This document shows positions 63,111 through 64,000 of a stretch of 64,000 bases of DNA, one piece after another. Source of the DNA: Nocardioides alcanivorans (GTDB lineage Bacteria; Actinomycetota; Actinomycetes; Propionibacteriales; Nocardioidaceae); contig NZ_JAKGRW010000049.1 of the NCBI RefSeq assembly GCF_021555175.1, forward strand, positions 1-64,000, read 5' to 3'. Both the position numbers and the translations under genes were made by a program. The notes below the pieces were generated by a model. That model searched no databases, had not been told where the DNA came from, and was given only the letters and a program-made list of their open reading frames with translations. Every line of letters begins with the position of its first letter. Positions within the stretch are counted from its first letter, which is position 1.

Positions 63111-64000
63111 CTATCCCAACTTTCGGGTGTCGTAGCGGTCGCGCAACGACCGCTTGAGGATCTTTCCGCTCGGACCCTTGGGAAGCTCCTCGACGATCTC
63201 CAGCGCCTCGGGGATCTTGTACCGGGCGACTCCCTGGTCACGCATGAACTGCTGGAGTTCCTCCAAGGACAGCGTGGCGCCGGTCTTCAGCGAGGCCACC
63301 GCGCACACCTCTTGACCGCGCTCCGGGTGGGAGAGCCCGATGACCGAGACCTCGTAGACGCTGGGGTGCCGCTGGATGATCAGCTCCACCTCTGCCGGGC
63401 TAATGTTCTGCCCGCCGCGGATGATCATGTCCTTGAGCCGTCCGACGTACCGCAGGCTCCGGTCGGCGCCGATGGTCACGAGGTCGCCGGTGCAAAAGAG
63501 CCCGTCGGTGGTGAAGGACCGTTCGTTGATCACGTCGGCGTCCAAGTAACCGGCGAACACTGACGGTCCGCGGACCGCCAACTCGCCCGGCTGACCCGGG
63601 GCCGCGTCCTTACCGGTCTCTGGGTCGAGCGCCCGGAACTGGGTCATCGGTAGGAACTCCTCGAGCTGGTCGACCCTGAACAGGTCCTTGCGCTCCTCCA
63701 GGGGCTGACCGGGCAGGGTGAAGAAGAACCATCCCTCGGTGGCTCCGAACTCGTTGATAACCGTGATGCCGCGTTCGTCCAGCATCTCGATGATCGTGTG
63801 CGGGGGCCTCACCGCCACAGCCGACCACGTTGAGGGAAGAGATGTCGTACTTCTCGTCGAGCTCGGGGTGACTCAGCATCGCGAAGTAGATCGCGGGGAC
63901 GGCGATTATGTAATTGACTCGCTCGGCCGTGATCTGCTGCAGGAAGACGTCAACGTCGAAAGGCTCGTGGGTGACGAACTTGCCGCCCGCCATGATCCAC
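63111..64000 (-). CDS. acyl-CoA synthetase / AMP-dependent ligase, partial at window end (one frameshift)
   Basis: The visible C-terminal part of about 295 residues of an ANL ligase contains YIIAVPAIYFAMLSHPELDE and EFGATEGWFFFTLPGQPLEE. It also has the hinge CTGDLVTIGADRSLRYVGR(L)K and the catalytic-lysine block LPKGPSGKILKRSLRDRYD. The frame changes at the G run 63802-63806, here by one base too many or two too few. The N-terminus lies outside the window. It is the first visible gene of the minus-strand run and probably activates the pathway acid before carboxylation. Confidence 0.88.

Noticed and set aside
33683..63818. Programmed ribosomal frameshifting in host genes
   Set aside because: The breaks occur at different places in unrelated genes, share no slippery heptamer plus pseudoknot, and are almost all one-base losses in C or G runs. 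Only the IS3 orfA-orfB junction at 4707-4715 has the expected programmed arrangement.
1..64000. CRISPR array
   Set aside because: No set of regularly spaced direct repeats and no cas-like gene was seen on either strand.

Overview
The window is high-GC DNA with actinobacterial character. Evidence for this is the GC-rich codon use, frequent GTG starts, DUF3152, CueP, DUF6153 and DUF305 genes of the kind found in actinobacteria, and many high-GC insertion sequences. It looks like an accessory, mosaic region of a chromosome or large plasmid rather than conserved core.

Layout. 1-4362 carries a decayed short-chain dehydrogenase, an amidohydrolase with a divergent TetR regulator, a dehalogenase-like hydrolase and a broken Fur-type chimera. 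4363-7036 is an IS3-family element with an IS110-family element nested inside it. 7305-9052 holds a PIN toxin-antitoxin pair and remnants of an AbiEii-like gene and an IS481 transposase. 9083-21046 is bounded by two similar tRNA-3'-end-like sequences. It contains a copper-handling set (CueP, DUF3152, a lipoprotein beta-propeller, DUF305, DUF6153, a CopB-type ATPase with a CsoR-like operator), a second IS110 inside transposase debris, and a molybdopterin oxidoreductase, formate/nitrite channel and RpiB-like gene. 21267-24821 has MerR/SulP and NhaA transport genes. 24959-25539 is a fusion of two gene fragments.

26602-29355 is the most striking host-like system: a two-gene short prokaryotic Argonaute operon. 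A DUF4365 nuclease fused to an APAZ-like region overlaps a catalytically degenerate MID-PIWI Argonaute, which is a SPARDA-type defence module. A divergent double-HTH regulator sits upstream.

29546-36606 contains TetR, MarR and TetR regulators, a cytochrome P450, an unrecognised partner gene and an MMPL exporter. 37197-45463 is a cluster of insertion sequences (IS256, IS1380, ISL3 with a nested IS110, an IS21 helper remnant) that interrupt a BtrH-like gene and a thioesterase. 45590-64000 is almost entirely one minus-strand catabolic run of acyl-CoA genes: two acyl-CoA ligases, a thiolase, an acyl-CoA dehydrogenase, hydratases, a CoA-transferase, an IclR regulator, AtuA-type proteins and a two-subunit biotin-dependent carboxylase. 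Most of these overlap by 4 bp. The set resembles acyclic-terpenoid or other branched acyl-CoA degradation.

Two window-wide patterns stand out. First, the three IS110 elements each sit inside another IS transposase gene, and each carries upstream sequence whose predicted guides match its own insertion site. This fits bridge-RNA-directed targeting. Second, about sixteen coding frameshifts can be repaired by adding one base, nearly always to a C or G run. This points to homopolymer sequencing error in the assembly rather than wholesale gene decay.
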